Below, in pieces: positions 1 to 8,570 of a stretch of DNA of 64,000 nucleotides (position 1 is its first letter; each line of letters starts with the position of its first letter). A program made the position numbers and the translations under genes. The notes under the pieces were generated by a model. It saw only the letters and a program-made list of their open reading frames with translations, searched no databases and was not told the DNA's origin. The DNA is taken from NCBI RefSeq assembly GCF_000312445.1, contig NZ_HE997184.1:195346-259345 (forward strand), written 5' to 3'. The DNA is from Phocaeicola abscessus CCUG 55929. Lineage in GTDB: Bacteria; Bacteroidota; Bacteroidia; Bacteroidales; Bacteroidaceae.

Positions 1-873
1 ACCGTTATCGACCGGCTTGTCGCCCTCTTGCGGAATGGAATAAATACCGCCGTCCGATCCCTTGAAACCGATCAAATTTTCGGTATAAGTGGAAAAGCGG
101 CTGTAATTAAGGTCGTAAACGCCTACCGTAGCTCCCAAATAAAACCGGTCGTCGAGATTAAAGGCCACATTGAAGTCATACGCCTGAATACCGCCCTTTT
201 CCCGGCTATAGTAATTATTGTTCGCCCCGTTCCATCCGGCCGGACTATCGTACCCCAACGCTTTATTCGATTCCCAGCCTACCAAACCCGTACGGATGCC
301 CATCAGGCCGAGTACGGAATACTTGGAATAGGCGTTTTGCGTGTAAGGATTTCCCTCCGACTCGAAAATCGAATTTATTTCTTTTTCGGTGATCCCCGCG
401 TTATTCAAATTGTTGGCCAACTGCCATGTCTGCGAAAAACCGTCCAGATTGCCTCCCATCTCGAAGAGTCGGTTGAAATTTCGGCTCTTATGGTAGTTGA
501 ATGCAAAGTTCACATACCGCAGGGAGGTGGTGTTACCGATCTTGTTGCTGTATACGAATCCGATCTGGTCAAACGAAGCGCGCGTTTTATCCTGATTGAT
601 CTTCGTTCCCGCAAACGTGGCCTCGGCGCCCGTATGATTAAACCCGAAGGATACGGAAAGATCGTTGCTTCGGAAGATACCTATACCCGCGGGATTCGTT
701 CCGATGGTCGATATATCGCCGCCCAAAGCACCCATCGCTCCGCCCATCCCGACGAAACGGGCTGTTCCGTTCAACTCATTGCTCATCACGCGCTCCGCAT
801 CGTATAAGTTCTGCGCCTCTACTGTAGTCACAGCCCCTAACATAAAAGCTGCAATTATCCATTTATTTTTCAT
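1..873 (-). CDS. OMPP1/FadL-type outer-membrane transport protein, N-terminal part
   Basis: The first 291 codons of a leftward gene that continues past the left edge. The protein starts MKNKW, has a short signal peptide ending near VEAQ, and then carries ARFVGMGGAMGALGGD and TIGTNPAGIGIFRS. These are the N-terminal hallmarks of the Bacteroidetes OMPP1/FadL/TodX family, often labelled hemin receptor. Family members are about 450-550 residues and form a 14-strand beta-barrel with an N-terminal hatch, so a little over half is present. The substrate cannot be deduced; hydrophobic compounds are the usual inference. The gene begins 68 bp after the Tyr/Trp-rich gene upstream and probably shares its transcript. 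The frame stays open to base 1. Confidence 0.85.
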   Translation of the reverse strand, partial: MKNKWIIAAFMLGAVTTVEAQNLYDAERVMSNELNGTARFVGMGGAMGALGGDISTIGTNPAGIGIFRSNDLSVSFGFNHTGAEATFAGTKINQDKTRASFDQIGFVYSNKIGNTTSLRYVNFAFNYHKSRNFNRLFEMGGNLDGFSQTWQLANNLNNAGITEKEINSIFESEGNPYTQNAYSKYSVLGLMGIRTGLVGWESNKALGYDSPAGWNGANNNYYSREKGGIQAYDFNVAFNLDDRFYLGATVGVYDLNYSRFSTYTENLIGFKGSDGGIYSIPQEGDKPVDNG

Positions 874-941
874 CTCTTCAAGTTTTATACTACCGATAAT
901 ACTCATACCTAAAAAACACTCTTTCTTTCCCGTTCGCCTTT

Positions 942-2336
942 TCATCTGCGACGCGAAGCGCCGCCTCCGCCGCCAGAACTACCTGACGAACGACTGCCTC
1001 CGCTACCGTAATTTCCTCCCGACGAACGGTTGCTGCCGCCACCGAAACTGCTGCCGGAAGGGGAATAACCGCTATTGTTCGACGAACGAGTCACACTGCC
1101 TGCATCCGGCGTATAGGAACGGTTATACCTGCCGCTCTCAGAACTGCGATAGGCGCCTCTTTGGGCAGCGCCGTTATAGCTGTTGCTTTCCCTCGCACTC
1201 TGGCGAGTACTACTCGGGCGATTATACGTCCCTCCGCTCGAACGAGTATAACTGTCGGAATTGCTTCCCGACACGACTCCGCCTCCCGTCCGTGTCCGAC
1301 TGCTGGAAGGACGAACCGACCCGTTGTCATTTCCGGAAACGATACGGCCGCTATAACTGTTTCCGCTTCGCGTGTAACTGTCCGCACCGCTGTTACGCGT
1401 GCGATAGTTATTGGCGTTTCGGCCATTATCGTCGTAAGCCGAGCCGTTACTGCGCGTATACCTTCCCGAACGATCATAATTGGAACGGGCAGCCGGAGTT
1501 CTGTCGTAGTAGTTCGAACGTCCACGATCGTAATTATTGACGTAACGATCATTGTGAATACCAGAGAATCGACGACTCGAGCCATACCATCCGTACACGT
1601 GGCCGCCTCCCCAATAGCCGGGACCGTACCACCCTGCATAATACCACGGCCTGGTCCAATAACCGCCCCAACCGTACCAGCCTCCGTAATACCAAGGCGA
1701 ATACCAACTGTCGTAGTACCAGGGCGAATACCAGCTGCTGTAATACCACGGGGAATTCCAGCCCCAACCGTATCCATAAGGATAGTTAAAGCGCCAGTCC
1801 CACCATAATCTGTTCGAATACGTGGGGAAGGCATAGGCATAAAAGTCGTCTACATACACGTTCCATTCCCACGACGGAAGCATATAGATCATATCCCAAT
1901 ACAATGGGCTACTGATGGATACGGCAAAGCGGGGATTGCGGAAACGCACCAAGCGCATGGCGTATTCGTAATCGCTTTGAGAACCCTTAAAGCCATTTAC
2001 CCACTCGCCGCGTTCGCCGACCGGTTTCTCGTCGATATAGAGCGTATCGTCCTGAAGCGTAAAATTGTTATCGCGTGACGTATAACGGCGATTGTACTCG
2101 TCGACATCCCGCGTATAACCCTTTTTATCATTGACGACTACCGTCTTCCCGTTTCCGGAGTAAACATTCGTACGATTACTTTCGACCACAACAGTAGGAC
2201 GATCGGTCTGCTTTACCTCTTTTTTCGTCTCGGTTTTCTTCGTCGGGATGAAATAGAGGTCGTCGTTCACATCCTGAGCCTTTACCAGCATCGGTAAGCT
2301 CATCAACATCAGCGAAACTAACACAATCTTTTTCAT
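942..2336 (-). CDS. Secreted Tyr/Trp/Gly-rich low-complexity protein
   Basis: A 464-residue protein with a clear signal peptide (MKKIVLVSLMLMSLPMLVKA, cut before QDV). Residues 25-175 look globular. Residues about 180-250 are a dense aromatic array built on WYSPWYY-like repeats. From about residue 265 to the end it is Ser/Arg/Asn/Gly-rich, with motifs such as SYTRSG and GGGSN, and it finishes in a Gly run and three Arg. No catalytic motif is recognisable. Such composition suits an extracellular or surface scaffold or adhesive protein, but that is inference. It is the first gene of a leftward pair with the OMPP1/FadL-like gene. The cytosine-rich repeats create long open frames on the other strand, which are not genes. 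Confidence 0.8.
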   Translation of the reverse strand: MKKIVLVSLMLMSLPMLVKAQDVNDDLYFIPTKKTETKKEVKQTDRPTVVVESNRTNVYSGNGKTVVVNDKKGYTRDVDEYNRRYTSRDNNFTLQDDTLYIDEKPVGERGEWVNGFKGSQSDYEYAMRLVRFRNPRFAVSISSPLYWDMIYMLPSWEWNVYVDDFYAYAFPTYSNRLWWDWRFNYPYGYGWGWNSPWYYSSWYSPWYYDSWYSPWYYGGWYGWGGYWTRPWYYAGWYGPGYWGGGHVYGWYGSSRRFSGIHNDRYVNNYDRGRSNYYDRTPAARSNYDRSGRYTRSNGSAYDDNGRNANNYRTRNSGADSYTRSGNSYSGRIVSGNDNGSVRPSSSRTRTGGGVVSGSNSDSYTRSSGGTYNRPSSTRQSARESNSYNGAAQRGAYRSSESGRYNRSYTPDAGSVTRSSNNSGYSPSGSSFGGGSNRSSGGNYGSGGSRSSGSSGGGGGASRRR

Positions 2337-2378
2337 ACGCTACTCTATTTAAAAGTGATTCTTTCTTTTTACCTGATG

Positions 2379-2386
2379 CAAAAATA
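2379..2386 (-). promoter_or_regulatory. Putative -7 box (TATTTTTG) for the Tyr/Trp-rich gene
   Basis: On the minus strand TATTTTTG followed by C matches the Bacteroidetes sigma-70 -7 consensus TAnnTTTG. It lies 43 bases before the ATG at 2336. No TTTG -33 box at ideal spacing is obvious, so this is a weak prediction. Confidence 0.4.
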
Positions 2387-2404
2387 ACGGGTGTGCAAAC
2401 ACAC

Positions 2405-2439
2405 GGAAAAAGAAAATCCCTACTTTATCATAGGGATTT
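2405..2439 (-). terminator. Rho-independent terminator after the winged-helix/membrane pair
   Basis: A perfect 9-bp stem (AAATCCCTA with TAGGGATTT) and an 8-base loop. On the minus strand it is followed by TTTTCTTTTT. It sits about 85 bases past the stop of the winged-helix regulator, where the leftward transcript would end. Confidence 0.65.
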
Positions 2440-2523
2440 CCCTATTTTTCGTCCGTCGGCTTCGCATTTGCACAACGGCTACCACCCTGTTCGCCGGATG
2501 TACGGATCGAAAAGAATCGGGCG

Positions 2524-2823
2524 CTATTCCCGTTGCGATGGGGGGAAATAGCTTTTCAAAGCCTCCACGTAATCTTCAAACGCCTTGCGTCCTTTGTCGG
2601 TCATCCGGCATATCGTCCGTGGACGTTTGCCTTCAAACCCTTTCGTAACGGCAATGTATCCCGCCTGCGAGAGCTTATCGAGCTGCACGCTCAAATTGCC
2701 GGCCGTCGATTCGGTCTTCTCTTTGAGATAGACGAAATCCGCTTCCTCCACCGATATGAGTAGCGATATGACTGCCAACCTCAACGGCGAATGCATGAGC
2801 TGGTCCAATTCCTTGAATCTCAT
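2524..2823 (-). CDS. Winged-helix transcriptional regulator
   Basis: A 99-residue protein that is almost entirely one winged-helix DNA-binding domain of the small MarR/PadR-like HTH_34 class. The pieces are LRLAVISLLIS (helix 1), DFVYLKEKTESTAGNLSVQLDKL (recognition region) and GYIAVTKGFEGKRPRTICRMTDKGRKAFEDYV (wing and last helix). It probably binds DNA as a dimer; no effector domain is present. Its ATG overlaps the stop codon of the membrane-protein gene upstream by four bases (ATGA), so the two are translationally coupled. A membrane-spanning partner beside a minimal DNA-binding protein suggests it regulates that partner or itself, but no operator was identified. Confidence 0.85.
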   Translation of the reverse strand: MRFKELDQLMHSPLRLAVISLLISVEEADFVYLKEKTESTAGNLSVQLDKLSQAGYIAVTKGFEGKRPRTICRMTDKGRKAFEDYVEALKSYFPPSQRE

Positions 2824-3440
2824 TGCTTATGGCGCGTCTTATAATTGAGAATCAGTCCGGGAACGACCATCATGACGAAGAACGAGAGACAGAACAACAG
2901 CAGATAGTTCATCGTGAACTGACCGGCGCAAATAGCGCTGATCATCACGAACGGCGAAATCATCCCCGCGATAGGAATATAAACGATCAGAGGCTCCCGC
3001 AGCATGATGCCCGTAAACGATACGCCGATACCGATATAGATCAAGGTCAGCGGCATGATCATGTTCATAATGGTAGGGTAAAAATCGAGAAATAACGTCA
3101 TCACGGTAAAAGTAACAGGAGTCATCGCAAAGAGAATCCCCAATGCTTTCCATACGCTATCGATAGCGCGACTGTTGTAAGTCACCACTCGCTTGGGTCG
3201 TCGTTTGTCTGCCAGCGCGTAACCGATCCAGAAGACAAACATCAGAAACCACAGCCAGTTCCATCGCGGATTACCCGTCAGCATGACAGTCGTATAGATA
3301 ACGATGCCCAAGGCCATGGTAAAGAGACCCCACACGATAAAAGGATTCCATCGATCCGTGTCCATTTGTTCTTTAGTCGCCTCGATCATCTTCGAAATCA
3401 AAGCTAAACTTTCTCTCTCATTGAATTCTGTTGTTTCCAT
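2820..3440 (-). CDS. Polytopic inner-membrane protein of unknown function
   Basis: A 206-residue protein with a soluble N-terminal helix (residues 1-30, acidic, TTEFNERESLALISKMIEATKE). About six hydrophobic segments follow, near residues 33-53, 61-78, 100-120, 125-145, 150-170 and 178-198. A basic loop KRRPKR lies between segments 2 and 3. No transporter or enzyme motif is visible. It overlaps the downstream winged-helix gene by four bases. Pairs of a small HTH protein and a membrane protein of this size are common in Bacteroidales; the function is not known to me. Confidence 0.75.
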   Translation of the reverse strand: METTEFNERESLALISKMIEATKEQMDTDRWNPFIVWGLFTMALGIVIYTTVMLTGNPRWNWLWFLMFVFWIGYALADKRRPKRVVTYNSRAIDSVWKALGILFAMTPVTFTVMTLFLDFYPTIMNMIMPLTLIYIGIGVSFTGIMLREPLIVYIPIAGMISPFVMISAICAGQFTMNYLLLFCLSFFVMMVVPGLILNYKTRHKQ

Positions 3441-3810
3441 GTTCTTTTCTCTGTTAGAGCCATCTTTACGCCCTCATCTCCGACCGCGAGATCAATGCGC
3501 TCCCGACAGGCTCGTTTCGTATTATAAATTAACTCTTCTCCCAAAAAGGCTTTGCAGCTTTCGCATACAAATATGAATAAGTTTATATCGTAAACCAAAA
3601 GTCTCAGGAAGAATCTGCTAATATTTCACAAATATTAACTATCGGACAGCTATTCGGAACGGATGGGCTGAGTTTCGTTTTTCAAACAGGAGGATCGTAT
3701 CCGATACTTTTACGAGCAGACGAAAAGAGGTCGCTCCAACCTGTGGCGTTATAAGCTCAGCCGTTTGCCCGGTACGGCGTCATATAGGATTTGCAGAAAT
3801 CGATCCATAA

Positions 3811-3961
3811 ACGTGTCCGGATACGTCTCATAACGTAGTCGGATACGTCCTATAAACGTGTCCGGATACGTCTCATAACGTAGTCGGATACGTCCTATAA
3901 CGTGTCCGGATACGTCCCATAACGTAGTCGGATACGTCCTATAACGTGTCCGGATACGTCC
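3811..3961. repeat. 22-bp tandem array A (alternating two unit types)
   Basis: Seven units, the last partial, each 22 bp (one is 23). Two types strictly alternate, giving a 44-bp higher-order period. Type 1 reads ACGTGTCCGGATACGTCYCA plus TA. Type 2 reads ACGTAGTCGGATACGTCCTA plus TA. Every unit shares the core CGGATACGTC. There is no spacer diversity, so it is not CRISPR. It lies in the gene-free stretch between the leftward membrane-protein gene and the rightward GH2 gene. Confidence 0.9.
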
Positions 3962-3992
3962 CGAACCCCGTCGGCGAGGTTGTTTATCCCGT

Positions 3993-4016
3993 CGGATAGG
4001 TTGTACAACCTATCCG
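3993..4016. repeat. 24-bp perfect palindrome between the two arrays
   Basis: Every base from 3993 to 4016 pairs with its partner; the centre is TTGTACAA, flanked by CGGATAGG and CCTATCCG. A shorter 14-bp copy of the core (AGGTTGTACAACCT) lies at 4041-4054. A perfect dyad with no loop resembles a binding site for a dimeric protein or a recombination site more than a terminator. Confidence 0.85.
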
Positions 4017-4092
4017 GATACGTCCGGGACGTCAAATTTGAGGTTGTACAACCTATCCGGCGAGGTCCGGAACGTAGACGGAGAGGTTACCT

Positions 4093-4302
4093 AACGTGTC
4101 CGGCGGGGTCTGGAACGTGTCCGGCGGGGTCCGGAACGTGTCCGACGGGGTCTGGAACGTGTCCGGCGGGGTTCGGAACGTGTCCGGCGGGGTTCGGGAC
4201 GTATCCGACGGGGTCTGGAACGTGTCCGGCGGGGTTCGGAACGTGTCCGGCGGGGTTCGGAACGTGTCCGGCGGGGTTCGGAACGTCGACGACGGGTTCC
4301 CC
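4093..4302. repeat. 21-bp tandem array B
   Basis: Nine full units of 21 bp (4093-4281) and a decayed tenth. The consensus is AACGTGTCCGGCGGGGTTCG plus G, with variation mainly at one G/A position and at TCTGG, TCCGG or TTCGG. It shares the ACGTGTCCGG start with array A, so both probably descend from one unit. Because 21 is a multiple of 3 and the unit has few stops, several frames are open and encode heptads on both strands (for example TPPDTFR on the minus strand). None has a convincing start, so these are not called as genes. Confidence 0.9.
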
Positions 4303-4519
4303 AAAGCTACGGCAGCCTACACTCTGACGGGAGAATATGACTGCCGTGCCTATAGAAGATAGCCGACTCCCCGTAGTCGATTCGTCGAAGAAGGGAACTG
4401 AAATCAGACCGCCCCCATCGCAAATAAAAATCGAAATACTCGCGATAAATCGAAATTTCTCCTTACCTTTAGCCGGAGATAATTTTTCACCCGTTTAACC
4501 TTATCAGATACAGACTGCT

Positions 4520-7500
4520 ATGAATTCCGTCGAAACAGCTTTATTCAGCAAACGAACCATACGGGGCTTCGCCCTGGTTGCCGCGGCGTGTTCGGCCTTC
4601 GTACTCGTCGGTTGCGGATATACGGACAAAACCGCTTTTCGCGCCGACTATTACACGCGAGGCATCGGGAACTATCCGGGCGCTCCTTCCGAGCACTTCG
4701 CCCCGCAGATGGTGAAAGACGATACGTACCGCAATATCGCCCTGCATCGGGCAGCCTATCATTCGTCGAGTTACGATTACAATCTGACGGCTCAACTGAT
4801 TACGGACGGCATCATCGCGACCGACGAGCCGAACCGCCTTGTCGTCAGCACGCCCAAAGGCACGTTGCCAAAGCGCGAACGGGAATGGACGATCGACGGC
4901 GGCCCCTTCTCGAGGAACTACCTCCAAGGCGAAGACTCCTACCTCGAATATCACTGGACGCAAGAGGCGTTTCGGAGCAAGCGCTTGCAGCTCGAGGGCA
5001 GCGTGGCCTATCAAGCGGAAACGGCCGTAAACGGCTATGAAATCGACGCCCTCGTCTCCGTCGACGGTAAGGACTGGGAATGTATCGGACGGTTGAGCGG
5101 GCGGGGATTGCCCGGTGAAGCGACCGATACGAAAGCTCCCACAGACCCGAACAAAAGCGACGGAAACGTTCGGACGCTCCCCACAAGGAAGCTGAACTCG
5201 GCGCTCGAGCTGAATGCCGACAAACCCTTTTCCTTCCTCCGCCTCCGGTTCAGGATGAAAGGGGCAGCTTACTGGTCGCTTACCGAAGTACAGTTTCAGG
5301 ACGAGCGCCGGGCGCGAATCACGGTGCTCCCTTCCGAACGCTTCGACAGCACGTGGATGAGTGCGGAAGGCGGAGAACAATGGGTATACGTCGACCTCGG
5401 CACGAAAGCCGAATTCGACCGCATCAAGCTCTGCTGGATTCGCAAAGCCCGACAAGGACAAATCGAAATATCCGACGATGCAACGACGTGGACGAAGATC
5501 GCCGTGTTGCCCGGAGGAACGGCTGCGACCGACGAGATCGAGTGCAAGGGGAAAGCCCGCTACGTCCGGGTGTTGATGCAACAACCCGACGAGTCCGGCC
5601 ACTACCTGCTGAGCGAAATGGAAGTCTACGGGAAAGGCGGCCTGACCGCACTACCCGCCGAGGAAAGAGGGATGCACGCGGGGAAATACTTTCTGAGCGG
5701 AGGCAACTGGAAACTGTGCAGGGCATCGGCCGTTACGGCCGGAGGAGAAACCATCTCCACCGAACACTTCGATACGTCTGGCTGGATCCCGGCCACCGTG
5801 CCGGGAACGGTACTGACAAGCTACATGAACGTCGGAGCCGTGCCGAATCCCAATTACGCCGACAACCTGCTGATGATTTCCGAATCGTACTTCCACGAAA
5901 ATTTCTGGTATCGGAATGAATTCGAAATTCCCCAAGCATACGCGGGAAAAAACGTCTGCCTCCACTTCGACGGCATCAACTGGAAAGCCGAGATCTACCT
6001 GAACGGGAAAAAACTGGATGCGATTTCCGGAGCGTTCGTCCGCGGGAAATTCCCTATCGGCCATTTAATAAAAAAAGGGAAGAACACGCTCGCCGTCGAA
6101 ATCATCCGAAATGCGCATTACGGCGCAGTAAAAGAGAAATGCGAGAAAAACACCGACTTCAACGGCGGAATCCTCGGGGCAGACAATCCGACCTTCCATG
6201 CCACCATCGGATGGGATTGGATCTCGACCGTCCGGGGGCGGAACATGGGAATTTGGAACAACGTATTTCTCAGCGCTTCCGGCAAGATCACCGTACAGGA
6301 TCCCCTGATCGTTTCAAAGCTCGCCTTGCCCGACACGCTGGCCACCCTCACCCCCTCGGCGGTGGTCATCAATCATGCCGCCGAGACGGTGAAAGGGAAA
6401 TTAAGCGGATTTGTCGGGGAGATCCGCTTCGAAAAAGAAATCGAACTCTTGCCGAACAGCAAGCAGCAAATCGATTTCCTGCCCGAAGAGTTCGGACAGC
6501 TCAAAAACCGACAACTGAAGCTGTGGTGGCCGAACGGCTACGGCACGCCTTACCTTTATGAAGCCGGATTCACCGTCTCCGTCGACGGAAAGATTTCGGA
6601 CACTCTCCGCTTCAAGGCGGGCATCCGCCAGATGGACTACCAAGATGTAAATACCCGGCTGAAGCTCTACGTCAACGGCAAGCGGTTCATTCCGCTCGGA
6701 GGCAACTGGGGATTCAGCGAGCACAACCTGAACTATCGGGCGCGGGAATACGACGTCGCCGTTCGATACCACCAGGAAATGAATTTCAACATGATCCGGA
6801 ACTGGGTAGGGCAAATCGGCGACGAGCCGTTCTACGAAGCATGCGACAAATACGGCATCCTCGTCTGGCAGGATTTCTGGCTGGCCAACCCCGTCGATGG
6901 GCCGGATCCCTACGACGAACCGATGTTCATGACCAACGCCGAGGACTATGTGAAACGCATCCGGAATCATGCCAGCATCGGACTCTATTGCGGACGCAAC
7001 GAAGGTTATCCCCCCCCGACGCTCGACCGTGCTTTCCGGAAATACGTCCGCACGCTGCATCCCGATATCGCATACATTTCCAGCTCTGCCGACGAGGGCG
7101 TAAGCGGACACGGCCCTTACCGGGCACTTTCGGCCAAAACGTATTTCGAACTCGTCCCTGCCAAGCTTCATTCGGAAAGAGGCATGCCGAACGTCATGAA
7201 CATGGAAAGTCTGAACCGAACGCTCTCGCCGGCAACGCTCTGGCCGCAGGACGACCGATGGGGCCAGCACGACTACACGATGGAAGGCGCACAGCGAGGC
7301 GCATCGTTCAACGAATTGATCGCAAAAGGCTTCAGGAAGCCGGAAAGCGCGAAAGAATTTACGGAACTCGCCCAATGGATCAACTACAACGGCTATCGCG
7401 CCATGTACGAGTCGAGCAATGTGAATCGCTGGGGTCTGATCATCTGGATGAGTCATCCGTGCTGGCCCAGCATGGTCTGGCAGACCTACGACTATTTCTT

Positions 7501-8155
7501 CGAACCGACCGCCGCGTACTTCGGCGCCAAGAAAGCCTGCGAGCCTTTGCACATCCAATGGAACGAAGCGACAGATTCTATCGAAGTCGTTGACCTTTAT
7601 GCCGGCGATCGGAAAGGACTGAAAGCCGAACTGACCGTACGCAACATGAGGGGAGAAGCCCTCAAAACGACGACTATCAGCCCGTTGGACATCCGGAACG
7701 ATACCACCACTCCGATCACGAAGGTAGGAAAATACGAAGATTTGGCAGAGAATTACACCGAGCAGACCGACGTCCTTTACATCGACCTTAAACTCTACGA
7801 CGAGCACGGTGAGATCCTCTCCGAGAATTTCTACTTAAAAGGAAAGGAATACGGCAACTACCAGGCCTTGAATCAACTTCCGAAGATGACCCCGACCGTT
7901 GATTTCGAGTATTCGAAAACCGGAAACACCTGGAACGGTAAGGTTCACATCGGGAACCAGACGAAAATTCCTTCCTTGCTGACCCGATTGAATGTCTTGG
8001 GCGAGGACGGCGAACAGATCCTCCCCCTGATTTACAGCGACAATTACTTCAGCTTGATGCCGGGCGAAAAGAAAGAAGTCGCTCTGCAATGGAAAGAGGA
8101 AGACACACGGGGCAAGCGACCGCACCTTTCCGTTACCGGATTCAATGTGAAATAA
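4520..8155 (+). CDS. GH2-family glycoside hydrolase lipoprotein with discoidin-like domains
   Basis: A 1211-residue surface or periplasmic lipoprotein. The N-terminus ends in the lipobox LVGC, with acylated Cys at residue 32. Two F5/8-type (discoidin-like) carbohydrate-binding modules appear near residues 65-255 and 270-375, the latter ending in SEMEVYG. A GH2 sugar-binding domain (about 395-590), an Ig-like domain and a TIM barrel (about 700-1000) follow. The barrel contains RNWVGQ and LYCGRNEG, where E828 is the expected acid/base. MNMES places E896 as a candidate nucleophile. The layout is closest to beta-mannosidase and exo-beta-D-glucosaminidase-like GH2 enzymes, so the exact substrate is uncertain. 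It is monocistronic as far as can be seen. An 8-base C tract (7010-7017) lies just after the acid/base codon. Confidence 0.85.
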   Translation: MNSVETALFSKRTIRGFALVAAACSAFVLVGCGYTDKTAFRADYYTRGIGNYPGAPSEHFAPQMVKDDTYRNIALHRAAYHSSSYDYNLTAQLITDGIIATDEPNRLVVSTPKGTLPKREREWTIDGGPFSRNYLQGEDSYLEYHWTQEAFRSKRLQLEGSVAYQAETAVNGYEIDALVSVDGKDWECIGRLSGRGLPGEATDTKAPTDPNKSDGNVRTLPTRKLNSALELNADKPFSFLRLRFRMKGAAYWSLTEVQFQDERRARITVLPSERFDSTWMSAEGGEQWVYVDLGTKAEFDRIKLCWIRKARQGQIEISDDATTWTKIAVLPGGTAATDEIECKGKARYVRVLMQQPDESGHYLLSEMEVYGKGGLTALPAEERGMHAGKYFLSGGNWKLCRASAVTAGGETISTEHFDTSGWIPATVPGTVLTSYMNVGAVPNPNYADNLLMISESYFHENFWYRNEFEIPQAYAGKNVCLHFDGINWKAEIYLNGKKLDAISGAFVRGKFPIGHLIKKGKNTLAVEIIRNAHYGAVKEKCEKNTDFNGGILGADNPTFHATIGWDWISTVRGRNMGIWNNVFLSASGKITVQDPLIVSKLALPDTLATLTPSAVVINHAAETVKGKLSGFVGEIRFEKEIELLPNSKQQIDFLPEEFGQLKNRQLKLWWPNGYGTPYLYEAGFTVSVDGKISDTLRFKAGIRQMDYQDVNTRLKLYVNGKRFIPLGGNWGFSEHNLNYRAREYDVAVRYHQEMNFNMIRNWVGQIGDEPFYEACDKYGILVWQDFWLANPVDGPDPYDEPMFMTNAEDYVKRIRNHASIGLYCGRNEGYPPPTLDRAFRKYVRTLHPDIAYISSSADEGVSGHGPYRALSAKTYFELVPAKLHSERGMPNVMNMESLNRTLSPATLWPQDDRWGQHDYTMEGAQRGASFNELIAKGFRKPESAKEFTELAQWINYNGYRAMYESSNVNRWGLIIWMSHPCWPSMVWQTYDYFFEPTAAYFGAKKACEPLHIQWNEATDSIEVVDLYAGDRKGLKAELTVRNMRGEALKTTTISPLDIRNDTTTPITKVGKYEDLAENYTEQTDVLYIDLKLYDEHGEILSENFYLKGKEYGNYQALNQLPKMTPTVDFEYSKTGNTWNGKVHIGNQTKIPSLLTRLNVLGEDGEQILPLIYSDNYFSLMPGEKKEVALQWKEEDTRGKRPHLSVTGFNVK

Positions 8156-8570
8156 TATACGTAAGTATACGATCTAATTCTAAAACCTCCGATCGCCATG
8201 AAAAGGGCATCGAGCATTTATCCGTTTACGGCTTTTCATGTTCATCTTCCGTATCGTCGGTTACGGGCAGGACAATAACCCTAAGCCTATCAGTTCAGTT
8301 GCGGACTGGCCTACGTGACAGACTTCAGCAGAAAAAGGAAATACATCGATAAAAAGGGAATACAGTCATAATAAAGTACTACCGATAGCATACGATGCCA
8401 TCGTCGGGTTTAGCGAAGCTCCTTACGATAATGCCCGGCGGGTGAAGAATGACGGATTGCTGGAAGCAAGGAATCTTCCCGAACTTCAACGTTTATGTCC
8501 TTCAACCCAAATGGCAAGATTCGGAACCCCGCCGTGGAGGTGGTGCGACCTCCACGGGGGATATGCCTCC
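8156..8570. other. Intergenic region, possible decayed coding start
   Basis: The 415 bases between the GH2 gene and the end of ilvC. Around 8198-8300 short frames read like a broken secreted-protein start (for example GQDNNPKPISSVADW in one frame), but stops and frame changes interrupt them within 40 codons. A hairpin at 8532-8557 is listed separately. No gene is called. Confidence 0.35.
8527..8560 (-). terminator. Hairpin downstream of ilvC
   Basis: A perfect 10-bp GC-rich stem (CCGTGGAGGT with ACCTCCACGG) around a 6-base loop, flanked by CCCC and GGG that can extend it. It is 11 bases beyond the ilvC stop on the minus strand. There is no strong T tract after it, so it may be a transcript-stabilising 3' hairpin or a weak terminator. 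Confidence 0.5.

Larger units (their letters stand above)
3441..4519. other. Gene-free region around the repeat field
   Basis: About 1.08 kb between divergent genes. It holds the two tandem arrays and palindromes listed separately, plus upstream sequence for both neighbours. A near-consensus box TACCTTTA at 4464-4471 could serve the GH2 gene, but its last base departs from TAnnTTTG. Nothing else was recognised. Confidence 0.6.

Noticed and set aside
28-1808. Long rightward frames opposite the OMPP1-like and Tyr/Trp-rich genes
   Set aside because: They are antisense to genes with clear signal peptides and family motifs; their composition simply mirrors the repeats.
3811-4302. CRISPR array
   Set aside because: The repeats are directly contiguous with no unique spacers, and no cas gene is present.
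4541-7807. Leftward frames of 353 and 468 codons opposite the GH2 gene
   Set aside because: The forward frame has a lipobox and GH2 motifs throughout; the reverse frames have no recognisable domain or start signal.
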